64,000 nucleotides of DNA from JAKFDK01 sp036676195 (GCA_036676195.1 JAKFDK010000053.1:10415-74414), one strand, 5' to 3'. Positions 41,265 through 51,638 are shown, counted from the stretch's first letter. Notes: generated by a model not told the origin, from the letters alone. Numbers and translations are program-made.

Positions 41265-42076
41265 GTTGGGGCAAGGAACGAGCTAAGAGTCTTTTGGTTT
41301 CAACTGTTGGTGAAGCTGCTGCCGAACGATTAGCCGATATGTACGACCAGGGTATTGGCAGGGTGGAAACGTGGGCGAACCCAGTGGGTCGGGCGTCGAT
41401 GAGGCGCCTACGTAACCTTAAGGATCGTTATCAGGGAAAACGCTGCTTCATTATAGGGAATGGACCTAGCTTGCGGGATATGGACCTTTCAGTTCTTCGC
41501 GATGAATACACTTTCGGGCTCAACCGCATCTACCTCATGTTTGAAAAACTGGGGTTTTCCACGACTTTCTTTGTATCGGTGAATCAGTATGTTATCGAAC
41601 AGTGTGCAGATGAAATTCAGGCGCTGTCATGCACCAAATTCCTTAGTTGGAGGGCGCGTAAGGCTGTGCGACTCTCCGACGGCATTACCTTTATCCGCCC
41701 TGCCCGTGGACCTCGGTTCAGCAAGGAGCCGACCATTCATGGGGTATGGGAGGGCGCCACGGTTACGTATGTCGCTATGCAATTGGCCTACTACCTTGGG
41801 TTCTCAAAAGTGATTCTTATTGGTGTAGACCATGCCTTCTCGACGTCTGGTCCAGCTCACAAGCTAGTGGAGTCCACCGATGATGATCCTAATCACTTCG
41901 ACCCCGCTTACTTCGGCAAGGGGTTCAAGTGGCAATTGCCTGATCTGGAGACGTCTGAGATTGCTTATCGCCTAGCTAAAGTGGAGTATGACGAAGCGGG
42001 CCGTATTATTGTGGATGCGACAGTGGGTGGTAAGCTCCACGTCTTCCCTAAGGTAGACTTCGAGACATTGTTTTAG
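41261..42076 (+). CDS. DUF115/GT42-like protein, candidate CMP-sugar transferase
   Basis: 271 residues with RCFIIGNGPSLRDMDLSVL, FGLNRIYLMFEKLGFSTTFF and NQYVIEQC near the N-terminus. This pattern resembles DUF115 (MptE/Maf-like) proteins and the start of GT42 sialyltransferases (GNGPSL then a conserved N-x-Y). A later VILIGVDHAFS is also typical of DUF115. Maf relatives transfer nonulosonic acids from CMP. Placement directly after a CMP-sugar synthetase, with stop-start overlap to the SDR, supports a transferase role, but this is inferred. An alternative is an undefined accessory enzyme. Confidence 0.68.
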   Translation: MSWGKERAKSLLVSTVGEAAAERLADMYDQGIGRVETWANPVGRASMRRLRNLKDRYQGKRCFIIGNGPSLRDMDLSVLRDEYTFGLNRIYLMFEKLGFSTTFFVSVNQYVIEQCADEIQALSCTKFLSWRARKAVRLSDGITFIRPARGPRFSKEPTIHGVWEGATVTYVAMQLAYYLGFSKVILIGVDHAFSTSGPAHKLVESTDDDPNHFDPAYFGKGFKWQLPDLETSEIAYRLAKVEYDEAGRIIVDATVGGKLHVFPKVDFETLF

Positions 42077-42094
42077 GGAGATCAGGAGAGGAGC

Positions 42095-42999
42095 ATGCTT
42101 CTTCGAGGAATGAAGGCAGAGCGAATAATCCGGAGTCTCAACCGCTGGTGTCTATATTGACCCCTTTCTATAACCAGGGGCGGTTCTTGCGGCACTGCAT
42201 CACCTCGGTGGCAAGCCAGTCCTACCGTCCAATAGAACGCATCATTTGCGACGGTGGTTCGAATGACGAAACCCTTCAGGTTTTGAAGGCGGCTCCAGAA
42301 CAGGTCCGGTGGGTCAGTGAATCGGACACCGGGGGCGGTCTGACGCATTGAACAAAGCGTTACGGATGAGTGAGGGAGATATCATCGGCTGGATTAACAG
42401 TGCTCTGTTTTCCACCGACATCGTAGAGACCGTAGTCAAGGTGTTTAACGCACATCCCGATATCTCCGTTGTTTACGGGCATGCTGTAATTACCTCTGCA
42501 AATGGTTTAATACTGCGGCATCGTGTGTCACAGTGGCTGGAGCACGGGCATTATAGCAGTTACGCTAGCCCACTTACGCAGTCAGCGGTGTTCCTGCGTC
42601 GGAGTTCCTGTCTCGTCATCTGGTACCTTCTTACTCGAGGAACTCCCACGTAACTATGGATTTTGAGCTATGGATACGACTTGATACCCAAGGGGCAAGT
42701 TCAAGTGGATCGATCGAGTGCTGGCGGTGGACCGAGATCATGACGAACGCAAGGTGCGTACACTAAGCGAGTTATGGGACCGAGAGAATGCCGTGTTGGA
42801 TCAATCCTATGGGATTAAGTTCCGTACTATACCTTTGGACCGCTTAAGGAAGTTTGGTCACCGTTTGTAGGGGCTCTCGGATGTCCTGAAGTGGGAGACG
42901 CGGTACATCCCGGCATTTCCGAGGAGGGTTGACTCTCGCATCATGAGATTGGCTCGCCAGTTGCTCCTGCCGCACCAGTGGCAACGTTGGTTCGCTTAA
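42095..42999 (+). pseudogene. Broken GT2 family glycosyltransferase
   Basis: Continuous GT2 similarity runs through changing frames: VSILTPFYNQGRFLRHCITSVASQ and DGGSNDET (frame of 42148), then a frameshift near 42335-42350, then LNKALRMSEGDIIGWINS through SPLTQSAVFLRRS (frame of 42348), then FELWIRL, then KFKWIDRVLAVDRDH and a helical tail to TAG at 42868, with more in-frame protein-like sequence to TAA at 42997. The likely ATG (42095, after AGGAGAGG) is also out of frame with the catalytic domain. Several lesions indicate old inactivation. Confidence 0.85.
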
Positions 43000-43104
43000 T
43001 TCGGGCGCATTGGGACTGACTAATAATAAGATGGTGATCCTTGACAGCGCGCCTCTGAAAAAACAGGGAGTTAAGGGAACCACTTATCTAAATGAGTACA
43101 AGGG

Positions 43105-44661
43105 TTGGTGATCTTAGTCGTGAGTCGGGGGGGCATGGCCCAACCTAATGAGTGGCGGATATGGAGAATTTTAATTATGCTGGTGAGCGGTGTGCTAATC
43201 GGTAGCTTAGCTGCATTCTTGCCGGTCGGGATTGGAGCCGCCGGAGGTATAGTAGTGGTTGTCTCCATTTATATTGCCAGAAGGGGCCAGAGACATGCCT
43301 TTACATTAGACAGTACCCAGGAGTCTCCGCTATCGGAGAGGATGGTCCTTTGGACAGTCCGGGGGTTTCTTGTCTTGTCAGCTGCTTGGATTCAAACGAA
43401 GGGGATTACGTCTCTTCTATTAATGATGATGGCTGTGGTAGTTCTTTGGGTACAACCCCACCAGCGGTCAGTCATGACTAAACCGCCGTGGACCGTATGG
43501 GCCCTGATACTTTGCAGCATTGGTGCTTGGCTTGTAGGATGGGGCTCGACGGGTACGCTTAGTCTACTGTTCTTAGTAGCCTTTCTATTCAATGTGGCTG
43601 CAGTTTTCATGTTGGGGTTCAGCTTGGTTCGCTTGCCAGTAACCAACATGTGGAGATTGCTGACTGCCGTACTGGATTCATTGGCCTTCTATTTAGTGGT
43701 GAGCGTACTCCTGTATTATGGGTTTGGTATAGCGTCTCCATCTGATTCATCACGGATCGGTATGCCGCCGTCTTCACTATCTTGGCTTGGATCCAGGGTT
43801 ACATTTCCCCTGTCCATAGGGATTACGACACCACCGGCTCTTGCCGCAATTTATTTCTCCGGCCTCTTTCCCGTGCTCCGTGCTGGTCAGTATTGGTATC
43901 TGATTGGTTCGGTTGCGGCGGGGGTAGTCTTGATCGCTTCGAACGGACGTATGGCGCTTGTCATAGTTGCCCTAATAGGGGGGGTGGCTTATTTCGCACC
44001 TCGTCGTTTGGTCAAGTGGACGCCAGCGTTGGTGACAACCTTTCTGACGCTCCCACTTTGGTGGCCCCTGGCACGGATTTTACTAGTGCCAATATTGGAG
44101 TTTTTTGCAAAAGCACTTCCCTACTTAGATAGAGGTTCACCTGACCAGTTCGCAACGCTACAGGAAAGGACGTTCATTTGGGAGGCCGTTTGGAATGTCG
44201 TAGCCAACATGCCGGTTGCCCGTTGGCTGATCGGTTATGGGGCGGATGGGCAGAGACCGTCTGGCATGGCAGAGGCATACTCCTTCTTGTTCCGTTTCTT
44301 GGAGGATCCATTATCTGGACATGCACACAACTCCTTGTTGCAACAGTTCACAGATACGGGGTTAGTCGGCACCCTTGTGTGGATCTCAGTCTTAGTTGGA
44401 ATAGCGATCCGTCTTGTCAAATTGCACCGGCGCACCACTGACAAAGCCGAACAACTCGTGATAGCCAGTATGTGTGCAATGCTGGTTGCATTGGCGGGCA
44501 CTGCGGCTTCCGAGCCAAGCTTGGCCTCCGGGAATCCAAGGGAAGGTTTTTGGTTGATGCTCGTAATGGCGTCCGTGGTGTGTGCGTGGTCTGAAAACAA
44601 CCGATGGGTATCTCGAAAGGTCAGTGAATCCCGGTCTAAAGATAAAGAATCAACAAATTGA
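43105..44661 (+). CDS. wzy: Wzy-like O-antigen polymerase/ligase
   Basis: 518 residues with about 11-12 hydrophobic segments and the O-antigen ligase/polymerase hallmark loop: SNGRMALVIVALIGG, a large extracellular loop with FATLQERTFIWEAVWNVV and GYGADGQRPSG, then HAHNSLLQQFTDTGLVGTLVW. This matches a polymerase linking repeat units flipped by Wzx. The start is uncertain (TTG 43105, GTG 43108 or ATG 43135; the last follows a G-run). The gene is visibly less GC-rich than the cps control genes, suggesting separate acquisition. Confidence 0.83.
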   Translation: MVILVVSRGGMAQPNEWRIWRILIMLVSGVLIGSLAAFLPVGIGAAGGIVVVVSIYIARRGQRHAFTLDSTQESPLSERMVLWTVRGFLVLSAAWIQTKGITSLLLMMMAVVVLWVQPHQRSVMTKPPWTVWALILCSIGAWLVGWGSTGTLSLLFLVAFLFNVAAVFMLGFSLVRLPVTNMWRLLTAVLDSLAFYLVVSVLLYYGFGIASPSDSSRIGMPPSSLSWLGSRVTFPLSIGITTPPALAAIYFSGLFPVLRAGQYWYLIGSVAAGVVLIASNGRMALVIVALIGGVAYFAPRRLVKWTPALVTTFLTLPLWWPLARILLVPILEFFAKALPYLDRGSPDQFATLQERTFIWEAVWNVVANMPVARWLIGYGADGQRPSGMAEAYSFLFRFLEDPLSGHAHNSLLQQFTDTGLVGTLVWISVLVGIAIRLVKLHRRTTDKAEQLVIASMCAMLVALAGTAASEPSLASGNPREGFWLMLVMASVVCAWSENNRWVSRKVSESRSKDKESTN

Positions 44662-44667
44662 ACAATT

Positions 44668-44693
44668 TAATACTAGTACTAGTACCAGTATTA
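44668..44693. repeat. 26-bp near-perfect palindrome after wzy
   Basis: Starting six bases after the Wzy stop codon, TAATACTAGTACT pairs with the following 13 bases with a single mismatch. It has no loop and no T-tract, so it looks more like a protein-binding site or element boundary than a terminator. Confidence 0.55.
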
Positions 44694-44899
44694 CGCGTTA
44701 ATTCTGTAAAATTGGTCGTTGAAGCGCAGATCGACGTGGGACACGGGAACCACAGGTCATGCAGATGCCGGTCCAGGTCCCCAAAACTGCTGGATCATGC
44801 GCCGGACCTCACTGAACGGGTGAGGGTTGGCGGGTACGTCACCAAGCCAGCACCCCATGTCTTCGTCCACGGCTAGCACATAGCGTAGGGACCGCGCAG

Positions 44900-45394
44900 C
44901 CAGGTCACGTAACCCGCGACGACCGGACAGACCGCGAGGATGGGCCGTCGAATTTCGCTTTGCCCCCGGCTGTTTGCCAGGCGTGCCCCCTGCGGGAACA
45001 GCGCCTGGGCAAGCGAGACAAGGGTCGGCCGGTCAAATTGCACCGGCACGAGACTATCCTACGTCAGGCACGGGACGGCCAGAAGACAGCGGAGTTCAAG
45101 GCATGGAATCGCAGCACACGGCTAACGAGCAAACGCAGAGTTGAAACGCCATGGGTTACGCCAAGCACGTTACATAGGTCTGGAGAAACTGGATCTGCAG
45201 GCCCGTGGAGAGCACTGGCGTTGAACATGAAGCGACTGTTTTAGCGGATCGAACGGAGCCTGAGCTTGGCACGCGACTTTCCGCCGCTTATCCAGGATAA
45301 CAGTCCGAAAACTGCCACCACGATAGGGGCTGACGAACATGCGACTCGCTGGCACTGTCACTTTGATCCAAAAGCTTCCTTGAACGGGCGATAG
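44900..45394 (+). mobile_element. IS1182-like transposase C-terminal remnant
   Basis: Translated sequence shows VCQACPLREQRLGKRDKGRPVKLH and LRQARDGQKTAEFK, then after a frameshift ERHGLRQARYIGLEKLDLQ, and ALNMKRLF followed by RIERSLSLARDFPPLI. This is the C-terminal portion of an IS1182-family DDE transposase (cysteine cluster and the arginine-rich terminal block). The N-terminus, catalytic Asp residues and inverted repeats are not recognisable; frameshifts and an in-frame TAG (45242) make it inactive. The remaining bases of 44,694-44,900 and 45,395-45,611 hold nothing I recognise. Confidence 0.68.
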
Positions 45395-45611
45395 AAGTGT
45401 CCCAAACGGCCTCAATGAACTGCATTCCTAGTTTCCTGTGTTTAGGCTGGGCATCTCGAATGCAAACGCCACCAGCCTCGTTAGTTTACGTAAGGCGCAG
45501 CCATGGATTACCTCACACAGAAACCAGCTGCCACTAAGTGCGAGGCGGTGGTAACGTGTCAATCTTTGGTATAGACTCATTTTTGTAGGAGATAAAGGGT
45601 GAAAGCTCTAC

Positions 45612-46829
45612 ATGAAATCCAGTCACGCGTGCCTGAACCTTTTGTATTTATCTCCGTACATGGACGAGAAGATTGCTGCCATAAGAAATAATGAGCGCTA
45701 CATCGTCCCCTCCGCCAACAATAAGGTTTTGGGGCTGGCAGGAGCACTTGCTAAACGTGGACACAAGGTGAGACTAGTTTCGCCAGGGTGGGTGAGAGGG
45801 AAGAGCGGTAGGTTTTTTTCCAAAGTATCAGAGACTACCCGGTCAGGCTTGGAAGTTGTCTACGCCGCAGCGTTGGATTTGCCGGGGCTCAACATCTTGG
45901 TCGCAATAGGGGAGATGTGCAAGACCGTCCGGCGACTCCACGCTCAGAACCCGATTGATGTGATCATTTTCTATAATTACAGGCCCGAATTGGCGGTGCC
46001 AGCCCTATATGCAAAGCGGATCCTGGGAATTCCCATAGTCCTAGAGTACGAGGACGGCTACTTCGCTGAGCGGGAAATCAATCCGCTAATGCGGTACTTC
46101 ATCAATTTGGTCGAACGGCTGACTGCACCATGGCTTGATGGAGCATTTCTAGTAACAAGCCTCTTAAGAAGGCGTGTCCTCACGGACAACTACTTTGTCT
46201 GTCGTGGTTTTCTTAATAAAGACCTTTTGGATCTATCTAAAGGCGATGATAAGATTGATCGCCCTGTTCTTATGTATAGCGGGCGATTCGATGCAGAACG
46301 CGGTGTACATGTCTTTCTGGAAGCCCTGGAAAGGCTTGATATTGATGTCAGGGTGGTTATCACAGGGTACGGGCCTGATCGAGATATGGTGCATGCTCGG
46401 TGTGAACAGCTTCGCCGTCAGAGGTGCCTGAATATCGAGATTCACGATTATGTTGAAATTCAGCAGTTATACCGGATGCTTAAAGCGGCGGACGTCCTCG
46501 TGAATCCACAATTGCAAAGTAGTTTTTTTAGCCGAGCGTCCTTCCCGTCAAAAATATTTGAGTACATCTCAGCTGGTGCGCTTATCGTATCTTCAAATGT
46601 ATCAGATATTAACGAGTTTGCAGATAACCGGATTGTTGTCTATAGCGAAGACACTCCTGATACCTTGGCAAAGGCACTAACAAAGGTGTTAACAGAACCC
46701 GAGCGTTATCGTTCGTATGTTGAGAACATGACAGAGTACGCCCTCAGGAACTGGAGCGATGAGGCCATGTCCGAACAAATTGACAGGGTGGTCCGGCGAG
46801 CGGTGGCAGGCCAGCGAGTAACCTCTTGA
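45612..46829 (+). CDS. GT4 family glycosyltransferase
   Basis: 405-residue GT-B enzyme: NNKVLGLAGALAKRGHKVRLVSPG, VIIFYNYRPELAVPALYAKRILGIPIVLEYEDGYF, VLMYSGRFDAERGVHVFLEAL, IHDYVEIQQLYRMLKAADVLVNPQ and FPSKIFEYISAGALIVSS with the donor-binding Glu. The sugar specificity is unknown. It lies directly downstream of the transposase remnant and has lower GC than the flanking core locus, consistent with acquired repeat-unit genes. Confidence 0.85.
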   Translation: MKSSHACLNLLYLSPYMDEKIAAIRNNERYIVPSANNKVLGLAGALAKRGHKVRLVSPGWVRGKSGRFFSKVSETTRSGLEVVYAAALDLPGLNILVAIGEMCKTVRRLHAQNPIDVIIFYNYRPELAVPALYAKRILGIPIVLEYEDGYFAEREINPLMRYFINLVERLTAPWLDGAFLVTSLLRRRVLTDNYFVCRGFLNKDLLDLSKGDDKIDRPVLMYSGRFDAERGVHVFLEALERLDIDVRVVITGYGPDRDMVHARCEQLRRQRCLNIEIHDYVEIQQLYRMLKAADVLVNPQLQSSFFSRASFPSKIFEYISAGALIVSSNVSDINEFADNRIVVYSEDTPDTLAKALTKVLTEPERYRSYVENMTEYALRNWSDEAMSEQIDRVVRRAVAGQRVTS

Positions 46830-46854
46830 GACCCCTAGGAGGGAGAGTTTCTGG

Positions 46855-47934
46855 ATGAAGATTCTGGTCAATGCCACGGCGCTGAATGCACGCGGTGGGT
46901 TCTCAGTTGCTAAGTCTTTCTTGGAGGACATATACGCCGGTGATTTCTTAGCATCCCACGGCTGTTCGATTCGGGTCTTGGTATCCAATCCTAAGCTGGT
47001 TGCTTATCGCTCCGAATATAGCGATGTAGAGGTTAAGGCTCTGCCAAAGCGTAGTCTTATGCACAAGTGGTGGTTTGAACGTCATTTTCTACCTAAGCTC
47101 ATCGAAACTGAGGAGTTTGATGCTTATCTCTCGCTTCAGAACTTGGGTCTAGGGCGATTGCAAGTCCCCCAGTTTGTCCTGGTCCACCAGCCCATCCCAT
47201 TCGCTGACCTGGAGCGGCATGAGATCGAGTGGAAGAACTATGTCAAATACAAGGTGATGCTGGACTGGATGTATCGACGCTACGCTCAGTACTGGGACGG
47301 GGTGTTCGTGCAAACAAATTGGATGAAGGAAGCCTTTATCGGAAAGTTTGGATGTGAAGGCAGAGTACATGTGATTCGCCCGGCGGTGAGTGACATCACT
47401 CGCCACCGAGAGCGGCTGCCGGAAGAGGTCTCTCGCCACCTGCGATTTGATGGTCGTATCCTATTATATCCCACTAGTGTCGACAGGTACAAAAACTTCG
47501 CTCGCTTGGCGGAAGCCACGGAAGTATACAACCGGACGGCGGACTGCAAGGTGCGACTATTGCTAACCATCCCGGGGGAGAGTACGGAGCACGTTAAGTA
47601 CGTCGGGAAGGTCCCGTACGAGTGCATGTATTCTTTATACAGTCAGGCTCATGGCCTGATTTTCCCCTCGTTGGTTGAAACACTTGGGTTACCTTTGTTG
47701 GAAGCTCTTCAGGTTGGTGTGCCCGTCTTGGCGGCAGACTTGCCTTACGCGCATGAGGTGTGTGGAGCTGCCGGTGACTATTTTGACCCTAGAAGTACCT
47801 CCTCCATGTGTGAGGCCATTGAACGTTTTGTTACTCGCAAATCTCCACGGGGTAATCACGGGAACCTGGGGGGTGAAAACTACCGGAGTTACCTTCAACA
47901 CATCCTGGCTACTCTAGCCAGAAGAATTTCTTGA
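46855..47934 (+). CDS. GT1/GT4 superfamily glycosyltransferase
   Basis: 359 residues starting MKILVNATALNARGG, with FVLVHQPIPFAD, DGVFVQTNWMKEAF, ILLYPTSVDRYKNFARLAEA, PYECMYSLYSQAHGLIFPSLVETLGLPLLEAL (E-x7-E donor motif) and VPVLAADLPYAHEVCG. The motif set is typical of retaining GT-B enzymes of repeat-unit assembly. AGGAGGGAG precedes the ATG. It follows another GT4 gene by 25 bp and precedes an acetyltransferase. Confidence 0.87.
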   Translation: MKILVNATALNARGGFSVAKSFLEDIYAGDFLASHGCSIRVLVSNPKLVAYRSEYSDVEVKALPKRSLMHKWWFERHFLPKLIETEEFDAYLSLQNLGLGRLQVPQFVLVHQPIPFADLERHEIEWKNYVKYKVMLDWMYRRYAQYWDGVFVQTNWMKEAFIGKFGCEGRVHVIRPAVSDITRHRERLPEEVSRHLRFDGRILLYPTSVDRYKNFARLAEATEVYNRTADCKVRLLLTIPGESTEHVKYVGKVPYECMYSLYSQAHGLIFPSLVETLGLPLLEALQVGVPVLAADLPYAHEVCGAAGDYFDPRSTSSMCEAIERFVTRKSPRGNHGNLGGENYRSYLQHILATLARRIS

Positions 47935-47991
47935 TCGTCCAAAGGCAGCCTTCTGACTTATAGCTTACTCGGTCTACGAAGGAGTGACGGG

Positions 47992-48567
47992 ATGATTGAT
48001 CTCTCACGAGTTGCTAATAGGGGGTACAATCCTGGCCGACCCAAGTGGTTCATTGCACTCTGGTATTTCGTGGACTTGCTTTTAGTACGTAATCCATTTA
48101 TCGTCTTCTCTGGCTTCAAGGCGTTCATTTTAAGACTATTCGGGGCGAAAATCGGCCGGAATGTCCTTCTGCACCCAGGTGTTCAGGTCAAGTTTCCATG
48201 GAATCTGGAGATTGGGGACAACTGTTGGATCGGTGAGCGAGTTTGGATCCATAACCAGGGCAGAGTAGTCATCGGTTCGAATACGGTCATTTCCCAGGAG
48301 TCTTTTATCTCAACGGGTTCCCATGACACGCTAAAGACAATGGATTTGGTCATTAGACCAGTAATTGTTGGTGATGGAGTGTGGTTAACAACAAGATGCA
48401 TCGTCAAGCCCGGAGTAACAATTGGTCATAAGACTATTGTCACCCCCGCCAGCGTGGTGCACAAGTCTTTACCGGAGAACGGTATATTCGGCGGAAATCC
48501 TGTTCAACTCATTAAACAACGGTTCCCTGATCCAGAAACAGTTGATGATTCACTGCCAGACCAATAG
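47992..48567 (+). CDS. WcaF-like left-handed beta-helix acetyltransferase
   Basis: 191 residues with hexapeptide repeats: GAKIGRNVLLHPGVQVKFP, LEIGDNCWIGERVWIHNQG, VVIGSNTVISQESFISTGSHD, VGDGVWLTTRCIVKPGVTIGHKTIVTPASVV. The closing GGNPVQLIKQR is typical of WcaF/NodL-type O-acetyltransferases, which use acetyl-CoA. It probably decorates the polysaccharide repeat. GAAGGAGTG precedes the ATG. Confidence 0.87.
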   Translation: MIDLSRVANRGYNPGRPKWFIALWYFVDLLLVRNPFIVFSGFKAFILRLFGAKIGRNVLLHPGVQVKFPWNLEIGDNCWIGERVWIHNQGRVVIGSNTVISQESFISTGSHDTLKTMDLVIRPVIVGDGVWLTTRCIVKPGVTIGHKTIVTPASVVHKSLPENGIFGGNPVQLIKQRFPDPETVDDSLPDQ

Positions 48568-48616
48568 GCTGTCTTGATTATTGCTGAACAGCACATTGTG
48601 GAGGTCGATTGACTTA

Positions 48617-49662
<1,046 letters not shown>

Positions 49663-49663
<1 letters not shown>

Positions 49664-50601
49664 TGGAAAAAAACGCACGGATTTTTGTTGCAGGACACCG
49701 GGGTCTGGTCGGCTCGGGTATCGTGCGGGCCTTGAGCAGGCAGGACTACACGAACCTGCTTTTGCGGACCCGGCAGGAGCTGGATTTGACGGATAAGAAG
49801 GCCGTGGATGAGTTCTTCCAGACAGAGCGGCCCGAGTATGTCTTCCTGGCGGCAGCCAAGGTCGGCGGGATTCTCGCCAACAACACGTACCCGGCTGATT
49901 TTATCCGGGATAACATGGCCATTCAGTTAAACGTGATTGATGCCGCCTATCGTACAGGGGTGAAGAAGCTACTGTTCCTGGGCAGTTCCTGCATCTACCC
50001 GAAGCTCTGCCCCCAGCCCATGAAGGAGGAATACCTCCTGACCGGGGAACTGGAGTCCACGAATGAGCCGTATGCCATCGCCAAAATTGTCGGCATCAAG
50101 ATGTGCCAGTCCTACAACCGCCAGTACGGGACGAACTACATCAGTGTCATGCCGACAAACCTGTACGGCCCTGGGGACAATTTCGATCCCGTCAACAGCC
50201 ATGTGCTGCCGGCGCTCATTCGGAAGTTCCACGAAGCGAAGGTTGCAAGCGCTCCGTCTGTGACCATCTGGGGCACGGGCGGCCCCCGGCGTGAGTTCCT
50301 GCATGTCGACGATCTCGCCGATGCCTGCACCTTCCTGATGAACAACTATGAAGGCCATGAGATCGTCAACATTGGGGTCGGCGAGGACCAGACTATCCGG
50401 GAACTGGCCGAACTCGTCCAGGACTTGGTCGGATACGAGGGCGATTTGGTGTTCGACACGTCCAAGCCCGACGGGACGCCGCGCAAGCTGATGGACGTGA
50501 GCCGCATCACCGCTATGGGCTGGAAGGCCCGTATTTCCCTGCGAGACGGTATCAAACAGACGTACCGGTGGTACCTAGACCATCTGCAGGCCCTGCGCTA
50601 G
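49663..50601 (+). CDS. fcl: GDP-L-fucose synthase
   Basis: Bifunctional epimerase-reductase producing GDP-L-fucose from the Gmd product. The 312 residues contain VAGHRGLVGSGIVRAL, LDLTDKKAVDEFF, AAAKVGGILANNTYPADFI, FLGSSCIYPK, STNEPYAIAKIVGIKMCQ (Tyr-x-x-x-Lys) and MPTNLYGPGDNFD. Its ATG overlaps the gmd stop (TAATG). Confidence 0.95.
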
Positions 50602-50619
50602 TACTCGCTCTCCTCAATC

Positions 50620-50712
50620 GTGCGGTTGATCAAAGGCGATTATGACAGACTGTCGCTTCTGGGAGAGTTCTGGCGGCGGTGCGGCTACTTCCTGGAGGGA
50701 CTCCATATGTGA
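50620..50712 (+). pseudogene. Orphan 30-codon C-terminal protein fragment
   Basis: An open stretch of 30 codons (VRLIKGDYDRLSLLGEFWRR, then a short tail and TGA) reads like a natural protein terminus but lacks any N-terminal partner and shows no ribosome-binding site. I cannot assign a family. It may be the tail of a gene deleted after fcl. Confidence 0.3.
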
Positions 50713-50778
50713 CCTTGCCCGGTCAGGAAGGACAGGCCTAGATTACCCGGTTGATGGAGCAGTTGCGTCGGCAGCCAC

Positions 50779-50820
50779 CGGCTAGACTTGCCGGGATCCC
50801 GGTAGCCGCCGTTTCTTTTT
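50779..50820 (+). terminator. Terminator downstream of fcl
   Basis: Outer arms CGGCTA (50779-50784) and TAGCCG (50803-50808) with an inner CCGGGATCCCGG palindrome are followed by GTTTCTTTTT. It would end the long plus-strand polysaccharide transcript. Confidence 0.7.
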
Positions 50821-50971
50821 GGCGGCAGGCCGGAGCAAGACCGCAGCGGAGTCCACGTTGGCGGTAGTTAAGTCCGCCACCCCCTGGCATGCATGGATCT
50901 GCCTTGAAGTAAGCTTGTAACGGGAACGAGTGCCACCAGGCCCCCTGAACCGGCGCTTTACCGAGTGGCTT

Positions 50972-51562
50972 CTACCCAGGTTCATCCAACAGGGTTACAA
51001 TCGATCGCCGGGTGGCCAGCACGTCGCCGCTGTGTAGGATCGCCCGTATCCCCAGCGCCATGGCAGCCGCTACGTACTCGGGCACGTCATCGACATAGGC
51101 CACTGCCTCCCCGGGCAGCCTAAGGCGGTCAAGTATATGGTAAAACGCCTGGGGCTCAGGCTTACGACAGCTGGCTTCGCAAGACATCACGATCGGATCA
51201 AACCCTGCCAACACCCCCATGCTTCGCATGAGCCGTACATGAGACGCCTGCGTATTGGACAGGACGGCTGTGCGCAGTCCCAGTGCTCGAAGTTCCGCAG
51301 CCAGCAACAGCATGGCAGGGATCGGGCGAAAATGGGCCAGCCAGCAAGAATCAAATGCATCGGCGGGCACCGATCTGCCCGCCAGTTTTGCCCATAGCAG
51401 CTCCTCGGTCTCTTCTCCCCGCTGCAGGGCGGGGATTTTGCTTGAATAGTGCTCCGGCAGGACGTGAGGACCCAGTCGACTTGTGACTTCCTGTCGATAC
51501 GCTTCTTCACCCAGGGTCAACAACACGCCGCCGACATCGAAGATAATGGCCTTGATCCCCAA
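50972..51562 (-). CDS. HAD-superfamily hydrolase
   Basis: 196-residue haloacid dehalogenase-type phosphatase: motif I FDVGGVLLTLG, motif II LSNTQASH, motif III lysine in CRKPEPQAF and motif IV YVDDVPEYVAAA. The first motif has Asp-Val-Gly-Gly, with the second Asp of the usual DxD replaced, as in several HAD-IA proteins. The substrate is unknown; a sugar phosphate is plausible given the manA neighbour, with which it is co-oriented. Confidence 0.85.
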   Translation of the reverse strand: MGIKAIIFDVGGVLLTLGEEAYRQEVTSRLGPHVLPEHYSSKIPALQRGEETEELLWAKLAGRSVPADAFDSCWLAHFRPIPAMLLLAAELRALGLRTAVLSNTQASHVRLMRSMGVLAGFDPIVMSCEASCRKPEPQAFYHILDRLRLPGEAVAYVDDVPEYVAAAMALGIRAILHSGDVLATRRSIVTLLDEPG

Positions 51563-51638
51563 CCGCCTGATCCCTCGTTTCTAATGCCGCCCACGTATAT
51601 TTGACAGCCCCTCATGGCTGAGGGGCTGCACGAAGATG

